From positions 42,838 to 106,837 of the forward strand of contig JAFUIK010000031.1 of NCBI GenBank assembly GCA_017473955.1: a DNA stretch of 64,000 nucleotides. Direction: 5' to 3'. The DNA comes from Ruminococcus sp. GTDB lineage: Bacteria; Bacillota; Clostridia; Oscillospirales; Acutalibacteraceae. Made by a program: the position numbers and the translations under genes. This document shows positions 35,554 to 43,169 of this stretch, in pieces. The notes beneath the pieces are model-generated. The model did not search any database. It had not been told where the DNA came from and saw only the letters and a program-made list of their open reading frames with translations. Numbering within the stretch: the stretch's first letter is position 1; each line of letters starts with the position of its first letter.

Positions 35554-35598
35554 ATACAATTATATAAGCGTAAAAATTTGTATTTGCAGGTGATAAAC

Positions 35599-37410
35599 TT
35601 GGCATTTCCACAGGATAAAATCAGAAATTTCAGTATAATCGCTCATATCGACCACGGTAAGAGTACCTTGGCTGACAGAATACTTGAGCATACCCAGAGT
35701 GTTGCAGTACGCGATATGGAGGACCAGCTTTTGGACGATATGGACCTCGAGCGTGAACGTGGCATTACCATTAAGGCACATGCTGTAACGTTAGAATACA
35801 AGGCTGATGACGGCGAGACATACCAGTTTAATCTCATTGATACTCCGGGTCACGTTGACTTTAACTATGAAGTATCACGTTCACTAGCTGCGTGCGAGGG
35901 TGCTGTGCTTGTAGTCGATGCGTCACAGGGAATCGAAGCCCAGACCCTTGCTAACACATATTTAGCAGTCGATTCGGGGCTTGAAATCGTCCCTGTTGTC
36001 AACAAAATTGACCTGCCGTCTGCTGACCCTGACCGTGTTATTAACGAAATTGAGGATATCATCGGTATTCCTGCACAGGATGCACCGCGTGTATCAGCTA
36101 AAGCAGGACTCAATATTCACGACGTTCTTGAAAAAATAGTCACAGATATCCCGTCTCCTGTAGGCGACGTCAATGCTCCTTTAAAGGCGATGATTTTTGA
36201 CTCTTATTATGACTCTTACAAGGGAGTTATCATTTACGTCAGGGTAAAAGAAGGCCAGATTCACAAGGGCGACGAGTTTAAGCTTATGGCGACAGGTTCA
36301 GTTTTCAGTGTAGTTGAGTGTGGCCATATGCGTGCGACATCACTTGAGGAAAAAGAGGGCTTGTATGCAGGCGAGGTTGGCTATATTACAGCCTCTATCA
36401 AGAGCTTACAGGATGCTCAGGTTGGTGATACTGTTACACTTACAGAAAACCCTGCCGATATGCCGCTTCCGGGATATAGAGAAGTTCAATCAATGGTGTT
36501 CTGCGGTGTTTACCCTGCTGATGGTGCACGATACGGTGACTTGCGTGATGCCCTTGATAAGTTGAAATTAAACGACGCGTCGCTTTCTTTTGAACCTGAA
36601 ACCTCGGTGGCTTTAGGCTTTGGTTTTAGATGCGGTTTCTTGGGACTGCTTCATATGGAGATTATTCAGGAACGACTTGAACGTGAGTATAACCTTGACC
36701 TCATTACAACTGCACCATCGGTTAACTATAAAATCACACGCACCTCGGGTGAAACAGAAATGATTTCTAACCCGACAAACTACCCTGACCCTGCACTGAT
36801 TCAGTCAGCTCAGGAGCCGATAACCGATGCTCATATTTACGCACCGAGTGAATATGTCGGTAACATTATGGAGCTGTGTCAAGACAGACGAGGTAACTTT
36901 ATTGGTATGAACTACATCGATTCTGACCGAGTTGATATTCACTATGAGTTACCGCTAGCTGAGATTATCTACGATTTCTTTGACACCTTAAAGTCAAGAA
37001 CTCGCGGTTATGCGTCTTTTGACTATGAAATGAAGGAGTACAGAGAATCAAAGCTCGTGAAACTCGATATTATGTTAAACGGCGAGACAGTAGACGCCCT
37101 TTCGTTCATTATCCACGCTGAAAAAGCGTACGCAAGAGCACGAAAAATGGCTGAAAAGCTCAAGGAGAACATTCCTAGACAGCTTTTCGAGGTGCCTATT
37201 CAGGCGTGTATCGGCGGTAAGATTATAGCTCGAGAAACCGTTAAGGCTATGCGTAAGGACGTTCTCGCAAAGTGCTACGGCGGTGATATTACCCGTAAGA
37301 AAAAGCTGCTCGAAAAGCAGAAAGAGGGTAAAAAGCGTATGCGTTCGTTGGGTACGGTTGAAGTGCCTCAAGAGGCGTTTATGGCTGTACTTAAGCTGGA
37401 TACAGACTGA
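35599..37410 (+). CDS. lepA: Elongation factor 4 (back-translocating GTPase LepA)
   Basis: The start is best placed at TTG 35599, which has AGGTG 6 bases upstream and gives a normal LepA length (603 residues) and N-terminus ([20 protein letters not shown]). The GTPase motifs are HIDHGKST, the switch [10 protein letters not shown] and [10 protein letters not shown]; the LepA-specific C-terminal domain with RGGKITRKK-type sequence is seen as [20 protein letters not shown]. It acts on stalled ribosomes. It is flanked by dockerin genes but has no functional link to them. An in-frame ATG at 35542 lies in the promoter. Confidence 0.96.
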   Translation: MAFPQDKIRNFSIIAHIDHGKSTLADRILEHTQSVAVRDMEDQLLDDMDLERERGITIKAHAVTLEYKADDGETYQFNLIDTPGHVDFNYEVSRSLAACEGAVLVVDASQGIEAQTLANTYLAVDSGLEIVPVVNKIDLPSADPDRVINEIEDIIGIPAQDAPRVSAKAGLNIHDVLEKIVTDIPSPVGDVNAPLKAMIFDSYYDSYKGVIIYVRVKEGQIHKGDEFKLMATGSVFSVVECGHMRATSLEEKEGLYAGEVGYITASIKSLQDAQVGDTVTLTENPADMPLPGYREVQSMVFCGVYPADGARYGDLRDALDKLKLNDASLSFEPETSVALGFGFRCGFLGLLHMEIIQERLEREYNLDLITTAPSVNYKITRTSGETEMISNPTNYPDPALIQSAQEPITDAHIYAPSEYVGNIMELCQDRRGNFIGMNYIDSDRVDIHYELPLAEIIYDFFDTLKSRTRGYASFDYEMKEYRESKLVKLDIMLNGETVDALSFIIHAEKAYARARKMAEKLKENIPRQLFEVPIQACIGGKIIARETVKAMRKDVLAKCYGGDITRKKKLLEKQKEGKKRMRSLGTVEVPQEAFMAVLKLDTD

Positions 37411-37536
37411 TTTTGTATGGGTTGTACAAATTAGTGTGAACACTTTTGTTTAAATGGTATAAGAGCATCTGCATATGTACTATATTTATCGGATGCCATT
37501 TTAGCAAAAATGCAAATACGATTGTAAACTATACAC

Positions 37537-37572
37537 AAACAGCGGGTGGAATTTTCTACTCGCTGTTTTTTA
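37537..37572 (+). terminator. Terminator of lepA
   Basis: AACAGCGGGT / ACTCGCTGTT stem (one G-U pair) with a ten-base loop and a T-run, about 130 bases after lepA and just before the next promoter. Confidence 0.8.
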
Positions 37573-37580
37573 ATTCTCCG

Positions 37581-37624
37581 TTGAAACTAAAAAAATTTGA
37601 TAGTATAATAGTATACAGTTTCAA
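37581..37624 (+). promoter_or_regulatory. Strong sigma-A promoter framed by an inverted repeat
   Basis: TTGAAA (37581-37586), 17-base spacer and perfect TATAAT (37604-37609). An 8-base inverted repeat, TTGAAACT (37581-37588) and AGTTTCAA (37617-37624), encloses the core promoter and could be an operator. The near-consensus promoter and the biased codon use of the gene suggest high expression. Confidence 0.75.
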
Positions 37625-37645
37625 AATAAGGAGGATATTATAACT

Positions 37646-39475
37646 ATGAAGAAACTACTTAGCATGATTCTTGCAATCTTAATGGTTTTCTCCAGCTTTG
37701 CTGTTACAACATCAGCTTACGGCTGGCAGGATCCAGACTGTCTTACAGTAGACGAGGCTATCGACATGTGGGTATTTGACAATGCTGCTGAGATGCCTGA
37801 GACAAACAAGTACTATTTCCTTATGCCAAACGGCTCAAACGGTGAGATTGGCGATGACGAGGCTAACCCTGAAACATGCGGTAAGTACGCTCCATCTTGG
37901 TATATCGAGATGGCAGACGGCACACCTGCAACTTCAACAGCAGGTATTTACTGGTGGGATTCAAAGGTTGCTGACCCAGCAGCTTGGATTGGTTATCTCC
38001 CTTCAGGCGTTGAAGAGTGTGACGAGGACATTTACTATGCAAATGTTCCAACAGCTGTTACAACAATTATCTGGAACAACGCTGTTGACGGTGGTATGGA
38101 CGAGTCTGATCCTATCTACTTCTGTGCTGCACAGTCAATCAACATTCCTTGCGAGTACTACGATGCAGGTGAGTCACCAAACTACCCTGACGGTACAGAG
38201 TCTTTCGACAACATGATTTTCGTTGTTGACCCTGACCTCGTTTCAATCAACGAGCTTTCACTCAAGCAGACATGCGGCGGTGAGTGGTACTACTACTATG
38301 GCAACGGCTGCTACGGCTTCACAAAGGACGGCGACGAGACAAACTGTCTCAGAGACGACCACTTCGATGCTGAAGGCAACCACGTTGGCAAGCAGGAACC
38401 AACAGAAACAAACACAGAAGCAACAGAGGCTACAGAGGCAACAGAAGCAACAGAAGCAACTGAGGCTACAGAAGCAACAGAGGCTACAGAGGCAACTGAG
38501 GCTACAGAAGCAACTGAAGCTACAGAGGCAACAGAGGCTACAGAAGCAACTGAGGCTACAGAGCCAACAGAGGCTACAGAAGCAACTGAGGCAACAGAGC
38601 CAACAGAGGCAACAGAGCCAACAGAGCCAGTATTCGAGACAGGCGTTCTTAACTTTGACGTTAACACAACAGGTTGGGAAAACGTATCTAAGCTTTACTG
38701 CCATATCTGGGAGTACGGCGGAGAGAGCTTCTACCCATGGAAGTCAAAGAAGCAGGCTTGTGCTGATGCTGACAAGGACGGCGTTTGGACATATGACTTA
38801 GCTGCTAAGGGTGTTGAGCTCGAAGTTGGTAAGCTTTACGCTGTTATCTTCGCTTCTGACGCAGGTCAGACATACAACCTCTTATTTGATACAACAGTTT
38901 TAGGCGACACAGCTTATTGTGATGGTACATTCTACGAGAACCCAGAGGATAGCTCACAGGTAGCTCAGGCTGCTTTCTGGAAGGGTCAGAATGCTGCTGT
39001 ATTCGGTCCAGAAAAGTGCATCACATCTATCGGTAACGTAGTTGGTACATGCATTCCTAACATCACAACAGCTCAGGATATGTTCGAAACATTCCTTGCT
39101 GATACAGCTAAACTTGACAACGTAAGAACATTCTCACAGAAGTCAGATCAGGCTATCGTTGACGATATCGCTAATGCTCTTGGTCTCTCAGTAGAGGAGG
39201 CTGCAGCTGCTATTGCTAACACAGGTGCAGAAGTAGAGTGGAACGCTGAAGAGTCAACAATCGGTCAGCTTCCTGAGTTTGAACTCGGTGACGTTGATGG
39301 AAACGGCGAAATCACTGTATTAGATGCTACAGCTATCCAGCTCCACCTTGCTAAGCTTTCAACACTTAGTGCTGAAGCATTAGGTCGTGCTGATACAAAC
39401 GGCGACGGCGAGATTGGTGTTTTAGACGCAACACAGATACAGCTTTACATCGCTAAGATTATCCCAGAGCTTTAA
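37646..39475 (+). CDS. Secreted dockerin protein with two putative starch-binding modules (Sas20-like)
   Basis: The 609-residue protein has a signal peptide (to about residue 25), module A (26-245, close to the 34317 protein), a linker of exactly 24 Thr-Glu-Ala/Pro triplets, module B (about 333-545) and a dockerin (about 548-609). Module B has a beta-rich part (YCHIWEYGGESFYPWKSKKQ, then VIFASDAGQTYNLLF) resembling starch-binding families such as CBM25/26, and a helical part (from about 465, TAQDMFETFLADTAKLDN). This beta-sandwich-plus-helices design, two modules on a flexible linker and the dockerin match what I recall of R. bromii Sas20. Ligand binding is inferred. GGAGG precedes the start by 11 bases. 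Confidence 0.86.
   Translation: MKKLLSMILAILMVFSSFAVTTSAYGWQDPDCLTVDEAIDMWVFDNAAEMPETNKYYFLMPNGSNGEIGDDEANPETCGKYAPSWYIEMADGTPATSTAGIYWWDSKVADPAAWIGYLPSGVEECDEDIYYANVPTAVTTIIWNNAVDGGMDESDPIYFCAAQSINIPCEYYDAGESPNYPDGTESFDNMIFVVDPDLVSINELSLKQTCGGEWYYYYGNGCYGFTKDGDETNCLRDDHFDAEGNHVGKQEPTETNTEATEATEATEATEATEATEATEATEATEATEATEATEATEATEATEATEPTEATEATEATEPTEATEPTEPVFETGVLNFDVNTTGWENVSKLYCHIWEYGGESFYPWKSKKQACADADKDGVWTYDLAAKGVELEVGKLYAVIFASDAGQTYNLLFDTTVLGDTAYCDGTFYENPEDSSQVAQAAFWKGQNAAVFGPEKCITSIGNVVGTCIPNITTAQDMFETFLADTAKLDNVRTFSQKSDQAIVDDIANALGLSVEEAAAAIANTGAEVEWNAEESTIGQLPEFELGDVDGNGEITVLDATAIQLHLAKLSTLSAEALGRADTNGDGEIGVLDATQIQLYIAKIIPEL
38414..38629 (+). repeat. 24 tandem 9-base units encoding Thr-Glu-Ala/Pro
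   Basis: ACA-GAR/ACT-GAR-GCN units run without interruption for 216 bases; three of the last seven third-position codons are CCA (Pro). The array forms the linker between modules A and B. The bases vary mainly at synonymous positions, so the repeat is kept at the protein level. Copy number is likely to vary between strains. Confidence 0.95.
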
Positions 39476-39501
39476 TTTAAAAGTTACATAAAAAACATTA
39501 T

Positions 39502-39526
39502 GGGCGGTCATTTGACCGCCCTTTTT
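39502..39526 (+). terminator. Terminator of the two-module dockerin gene
   Basis: GGGCGGTC / GACCGCCC stem with ATTT loop and T-run. The same terminator with its flanks is repeated at 41053. Confidence 0.93.
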
Positions 39527-39650
39527 GTAGCGTGTAAAAAGATAATACTTGTGAAAAGCTACGAAAATCCCCCTTTGGTTTTGTACACTTATTTGCCTTG
39601 TGTTTTCAGAAAACAGACCATATAATAAAATTGTAGAAAAATTTTATCAG

Positions 39651-39681
39651 TGAAACCAAATGCTTATGTCACAGGGTATTA
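39651..39681 (+). promoter_or_regulatory. ECF-type promoter candidate matching that of sigma module 1
   Basis: TGAAAC (39651-39656), 17 bases, GGGTATTA (39674-39681). Compared with 2664-2694, the boxes are identical, the spacing is identical and the spacer begins CAAATGC in both. It lies 33 bases before the start of a dockerin gene, so it is a good candidate for control by the sigma factor at 2715. Confidence 0.7.
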
Positions 39682-39713
39682 TTAGTGAAAGGTTTTTTAA
39701 AGGAGGCGTTTTT

Positions 39714-41027
39714 ATGAAAAAGTTAACCTGTGTTATTCTTGTGATAATGATGTTGTTTTCGATAGTAAGCGTATCAGCTATTGAAACCGAAAACGGGAAT
39801 TTACTGCATTTCGATGTAAAATCCGCAGGCTGGACGAACTATAAGAAAATTTTCTGCCATATCTGGGAGTACGGCGGGGAGTCCTTCTTTGCGTGGCAAG
39901 CTAAAGGTGAGCAGTGTAAAGATGAAAACGGAGATGGAGTATGGACATATGATTTGGATGCAAGGGGAGTATATTTGGATTCTGAATTACTTTATGTTGT
40001 AATTTTCTCAAACGAAAACGGTGACCAAACATATAATCTGTTACTTCACAACAGCGTTATAGGTGGCACAGCCTATTGTAATGGTACATTCTATGAAAAT
40101 CCTGCCGATAGCTCTAAGCTGACACAGGCGGCCTTTTGGAAAAATGAGGACGAAACACTTTTTGGTCCTGAAAAGTGTATTACTTCCATTGGTAATGTGG
40201 TAGGAACTTGCGTGCCGATTGTAGTTACACCGCTGAAAATGCTTGAACACTTTTTAATTAATGACCTTGAAAATGCAAGAACTTATTCAGGAAAAGAAGA
40301 TCAACAGCTTATTGACGACATCGGAAAAGGTCTTGACCTTACGATAACAGATGTTAGCGAGGTAATAAAGAACACGGGGATTTATCCTGATTGGACTGTT
40401 GTTAAGTCGACCCTTGGTCATAGCCATCCGAGCGGAGAAGCGACTCCTGATAATACTCTGTATCTGGAGCAGTTCAGAGATTATGCTAACCTTGATGAAT
40501 ATGACGGAGAGTATTATTCTTATAGTGGTCCGCTGTTTTACTATTACGAAAAAGGCAAAGACGAGCCGTCATGGTTCTTAGCCAGAGGAAACACGGGTGC
40601 TGCTGCTTGTGCAGTAATCTATGGTATCTTTGATGATTATTATTTGATTAACAATCATATTGAATATCCATCAGATTTTAACTGGCACGTATATATTTAT
40701 GAGGAGGATAAATTCTACGCAATAGAGGATATATGGGAAGATGGCTTTGCTGATAAAGAAATCGCGTTTTCACAGTATTTAGTGCCAAAAGGCTACGCTG
40801 ATATTCTCGGTGATGCTGATGGCGACGGCGAGCTAAGCGTTTTAGATGCAACGCAGATTCAGCTACGAATCGCTGGCTTGTGCGAGAGTGAGGACAGGAT
40901 ACCAGCAGGTCATCACTTTGGTGATAGGGTTATATATCCTAGCGATATTGACCACGACGGAGATGTGAGCATTATGGATGCAACACATATTCAGCTTAAA
41001 ATCGCTAAGATTATCCCAGAGCTTTAA
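39714..41027 (+). CDS. Secreted dockerin protein with putative starch-binding module B
   Basis: Start ATG 39714 has AAAGGAGG upstream. The 437-residue protein has a signal peptide (MKKLTCVILVIMMLFSIVSV), module B (about 24-215, with FCHIWEYGGESFFAWQAKGE and FGPEKCITSIGNVVGTC nearly identical to the 37646 protein), an unknown region of about 130 residues (YYSYSGPLFYYYEKGKDEPS), and a dockerin with a longer spacer than usual. With the 34317 protein it carries singly the modules that are joined in the 37646 protein. Its last codons, stop and terminator are a near-copy of those of the preceding gene. The upstream element suggests regulation by sigma module 1. Confidence 0.85.
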   Translation: MKKLTCVILVIMMLFSIVSVSAIETENGNLLHFDVKSAGWTNYKKIFCHIWEYGGESFFAWQAKGEQCKDENGDGVWTYDLDARGVYLDSELLYVVIFSNENGDQTYNLLLHNSVIGGTAYCNGTFYENPADSSKLTQAAFWKNEDETLFGPEKCITSIGNVVGTCVPIVVTPLKMLEHFLINDLENARTYSGKEDQQLIDDIGKGLDLTITDVSEVIKNTGIYPDWTVVKSTLGHSHPSGEATPDNTLYLEQFRDYANLDEYDGEYYSYSGPLFYYYEKGKDEPSWFLARGNTGAAACAVIYGIFDDYYLINNHIEYPSDFNWHVYIYEEDKFYAIEDIWEDGFADKEIAFSQYLVPKGYADILGDADGDGELSVLDATQIQLRIAGLCESEDRIPAGHHFGDRVIYPSDIDHDGDVSIMDATHIQLKIAKIIPEL

Positions 41028-41080
41028 TTTAAAAGTTACATAAAAACATTATGGGCGGTCATTTGACCGCCCTTTTTGTA
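41001..41080 (+). repeat. Second copy of the 3' end and terminator of the preceding gene
   Basis: This stretch repeats 39449-39529 with a single-base length difference in an A-run: last ten codons, stop codon, 3' flank and terminator. Tandem duplication or gene conversion is the likely cause. Confidence 0.9.
41053..41077 (+). terminator. Terminator of the module B dockerin gene
   Basis: GGGCGGTC / GACCGCCC stem with ATTT loop and T-run, a copy of that at 39502. Confidence 0.93.
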
Positions 41081-41086
41081 CTATGA

Positions 41087-41323
41087 TTTGTAGGGGAGGG
41101 TTTTTATGCTCTCCCGATAAACAATCCTGATATACACATTATATTTGAGCATAAAACATAAATGTATCGCTGTTCGTAGGGGTCGGCATCCTTGACACCC
41201 GATGCAGAGCGTTTATGAATATTACACATTTATGCTTTATACCGATTACGAATTTGTATCACATCTATTTTATAATTCTGTCGGTGTTCGCACGCGGACG
41301 ACCGCTGGTTGCCCCTACAGTTG
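41087..41323. repeat. Dispersed intergenic repeat, copy A
   Basis: About 215 bases match the region beginning at 62995, including long shared blocks such as CGTAGGGGTCGGCATCCTTG and TGAATATTACACATTTATGC, and end in GCCCCTACAGTTG (GCCCCTACAATTG in copy B). It begins with TTTGTAGGGG, so its ends are roughly inverted. No coding frame. It fills most of the gap between a dockerin gene and the gtrA gene; the rest of the gap holds nothing else I can identify. Confidence 0.85.
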
Positions 41324-41449
41324 GTTATTCATTAGTGCTGTAACACAGATATAATATTGATTTCCGATTGTGTTTACGGGAGTGCGTGGAAATCCTCCTC
41401 TACACATTTGGTTTATTTACACCATTAAACTACAATTTACTGCAAAAAC

Positions 41450-41481
41450 GGGCTGTCTTACTAATCAAAGTAAGACAGCCC
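41450..41481 (-). terminator. Terminator of the GT2-gtrA operon
   Basis: Perfect 12-bp stem GGGCTGTCTTAC / GTAAGACAGCCC with an eight-base loop, followed by GTTTTTG on the minus strand. Confidence 0.92.
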
Positions 41482-41499
41482 ATCGCTTTGTTATTTAGC

Positions 41500-42036
41500 T
41501 TATTTATTATGGATATCGTCTAAAATGTCGTTGATAATTTCATCAGTAGGTTTTGACTCATCCTTGGTTTTTGCTCCCTTATCTTTCTTGCTTTTGAAAA
41601 TAAAGAGCTTTGAGAAAACATAGTTGAGAATAACAACGATTATACTGACTAAAATTTTAGCGAGCATACCCTCAATACCTAAAATACTTTGGTTAAAGCC
41701 GATTGCGATAAGTAGCGGTAGTCCCACCCACTCGATAACACCCGTGATAAGGCGGGAAGATACAAATAGCCAGAACTCCTTGAACGCTACACTCGGTTTC
41801 CACGATTTGCTTTCAAAAACCCATAATTTGTTGGTAATGTACGCAAACACAACAGCACATACCCACGACAGTACGTTTGAAGTGGTGGTAAGGTCAATTG
41901 TGATGCCCAAGAAGGATATAGTAGGAATAAAGGTAGTAAAAGCGGCATATGTTACCCACGAAACTACAGTTGTCAGCACACCGAAAATCAGGTACATAAT
42001 AATTTCATGGAACTTGTCCCATAGTTTTTTTATCAT
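41500..42036 (-). CDS. GtrA-like membrane protein
   Basis: The 178-residue protein has the four membrane segments and the opening pattern of GtrA (YLIFGVLTTVVSWVTYAAFT), plus a Lys/Asp-rich cytoplasmic tail (SKKDKGAKTKDESKPTDEII). GtrA proteins are thought to move undecaprenyl-phosphate-linked sugars across the membrane. It follows the GT2 gene by 27 bases and lies opposite yfhO, so the three probably form one pathway that adds a sugar to a surface polymer. Confidence 0.88.
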   Translation of the reverse strand: MIKKLWDKFHEIIMYLIFGVLTTVVSWVTYAAFTTFIPTISFLGITIDLTTTSNVLSWVCAVVFAYITNKLWVFESKSWKPSVAFKEFWLFVSSRLITGVIEWVGLPLLIAIGFNQSILGIEGMLAKILVSIIVVILNYVFSKLFIFKSKKDKGAKTKDESKPTDEIINDILDDIHNK

Positions 42037-42063
42037 AATAGTCTGCCTTTCAAAAAGAGCTTA

Positions 42064-43008
42064 TCAGATAGTGTCCTCTTCGTCGAGGTTGGTTTCGCCC
42101 ATAATGTAGATAGGACGATTTTTTGTTTCTGTGTAAATTCTGCCGATATATTCGCCTAAAATTCCGACAGACAGCTCGATAATACCGCCTAAAAACAGGA
42201 CAGCACAAAGGGTTGTGACATAACCTGCTACATCAATACCAAAAATGAGAGTCTGTACAAGTGTGATGAGAATGTAAATGAAAGAAAGAAGCGAAATGAT
42301 AAAGCCCATCACGGCGATAAATCTCAGCGGAGTTACAGAGAAAGCGGTGATGCCGTCTAAAGCGTACTTGAAAAGTCCCCACATACTCCACTTTGTTGTA
42401 CCGACAGTACGCTCAACGTTCTGGTATTCAATCCATTTTGTCTTAAAGCCAACCCAGCAGAAAATGCCTTTTGAAAAACGCTGAACCTCAGAAAGCTCAA
42501 GGATAGCGTTTACCATTTTTCGGCTCATAATACGGTAGTCAACCGCACCGTCAGGCATTTTTACATCGGAGATGTTGTTTTGGAAAGAGAAGAAAATCTT
42601 AGATACAAATTGGCGTAATTTACTCTCACCGGTCTGCTTTGCACGATAAAGAGCACAGCAGTCGTTGCCCTCCTCGATTCCTTGTATCATTGGAGGGAAC
42701 ATTTTTGGCGGATGCTGTAGGTCAGCATCCATAACAATAACGTAATCAGCGGTTGAATTTTTAAGGCCTGCGTACATAGCAGACTCTTTGCCGAAATTAC
42801 GGGAGAAGGAAATGTATTTAACGTTAGAAAAACGCGAGGCAAGAGTTTTTAACACCTGTAGGGTTTTGTCCTTACTTCCGTCATCAACAAAAATATATCT
42901 AAAGCTGTAGTCGGGAATTGTTGCGATAACCTCGTTAGTTTCCTTGACAAAAAGCGGGAGGACTTCCTCCTCGTTATAGCAAGGGACGACAATATCAATA
43001 GTTTTCAT
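42064..43008 (-). CDS. GT2 glycosyltransferase (GtrB/CsbB-like, makes a polyprenyl-phosphate sugar)
   Basis: Start ATG 43008 follows GAGGTG. The 314-residue protein has a GT-A domain with IDIVVPCYNEEEVLP, the DDGSKDKT nucleotide-binding motif and metal-binding DADLQHPP, followed by two membrane segments near residues 230-290. It belongs to the GtrB/DPM group that transfers a sugar from a nucleotide to undecaprenyl phosphate. With gtrA (flippase candidate) and the divergent YfhO (GT-C transferase) the set parallels B. subtilis csbB-yfhO, which glycosylates lipoteichoic acid. The sugar and acceptor here are not known. Confidence 0.9.
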   Translation of the reverse strand: MKTIDIVVPCYNEEEVLPLFVKETNEVIATIPDYSFRYIFVDDGSKDKTLQVLKTLASRFSNVKYISFSRNFGKESAMYAGLKNSTADYVIVMDADLQHPPKMFPPMIQGIEEGNDCCALYRAKQTGESKLRQFVSKIFFSFQNNISDVKMPDGAVDYRIMSRKMVNAILELSEVQRFSKGIFCWVGFKTKWIEYQNVERTVGTTKWSMWGLFKYALDGITAFSVTPLRFIAVMGFIISLLSFIYILITLVQTLIFGIDVAGYVTTLCAVLFLGGIIELSVGILGEYIGRIYTETKNRPIYIMGETNLDEEDTI

Positions 43009-43096
43009 AAGTATCACCTCATAATTAATTTTTATTATACCAATTGTTAAGTCAAAAGTCTATGCTTTACATAAGTTTTTGCTTAAAAATTGTAAA

Positions 43097-43125
43097 TTTT
43101 ACTTTTAGGGTCTTTACCTTATAAT
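43097..43125 (+). promoter_or_regulatory. Probable promoter of the yfhO gene
   Basis: TATAAT at 43120-43125 with a weak TTTTAC 17 bases upstream (43097-43102). Confidence 0.45.
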
Positions 43126-43169
43126 ATTTTGTGGTAAAATTAAATTGAAAAATTATGTGGAGGTTAAAT

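Noticed and set aside
38414-38629. CRISPR-like repeat array
   Set aside because: Units are 9 bases, contiguous, in coding frame and without spacers.
38311-38667. Minus-strand ORF reading as a Ser-Val-Ala repeat protein (and a plus-strand alternative ORF at 38223-38801)
   Set aside because: Both are created by the 9-base repeat in the linker of the dockerin gene; neither has a ribosome binding site, signal or domain.
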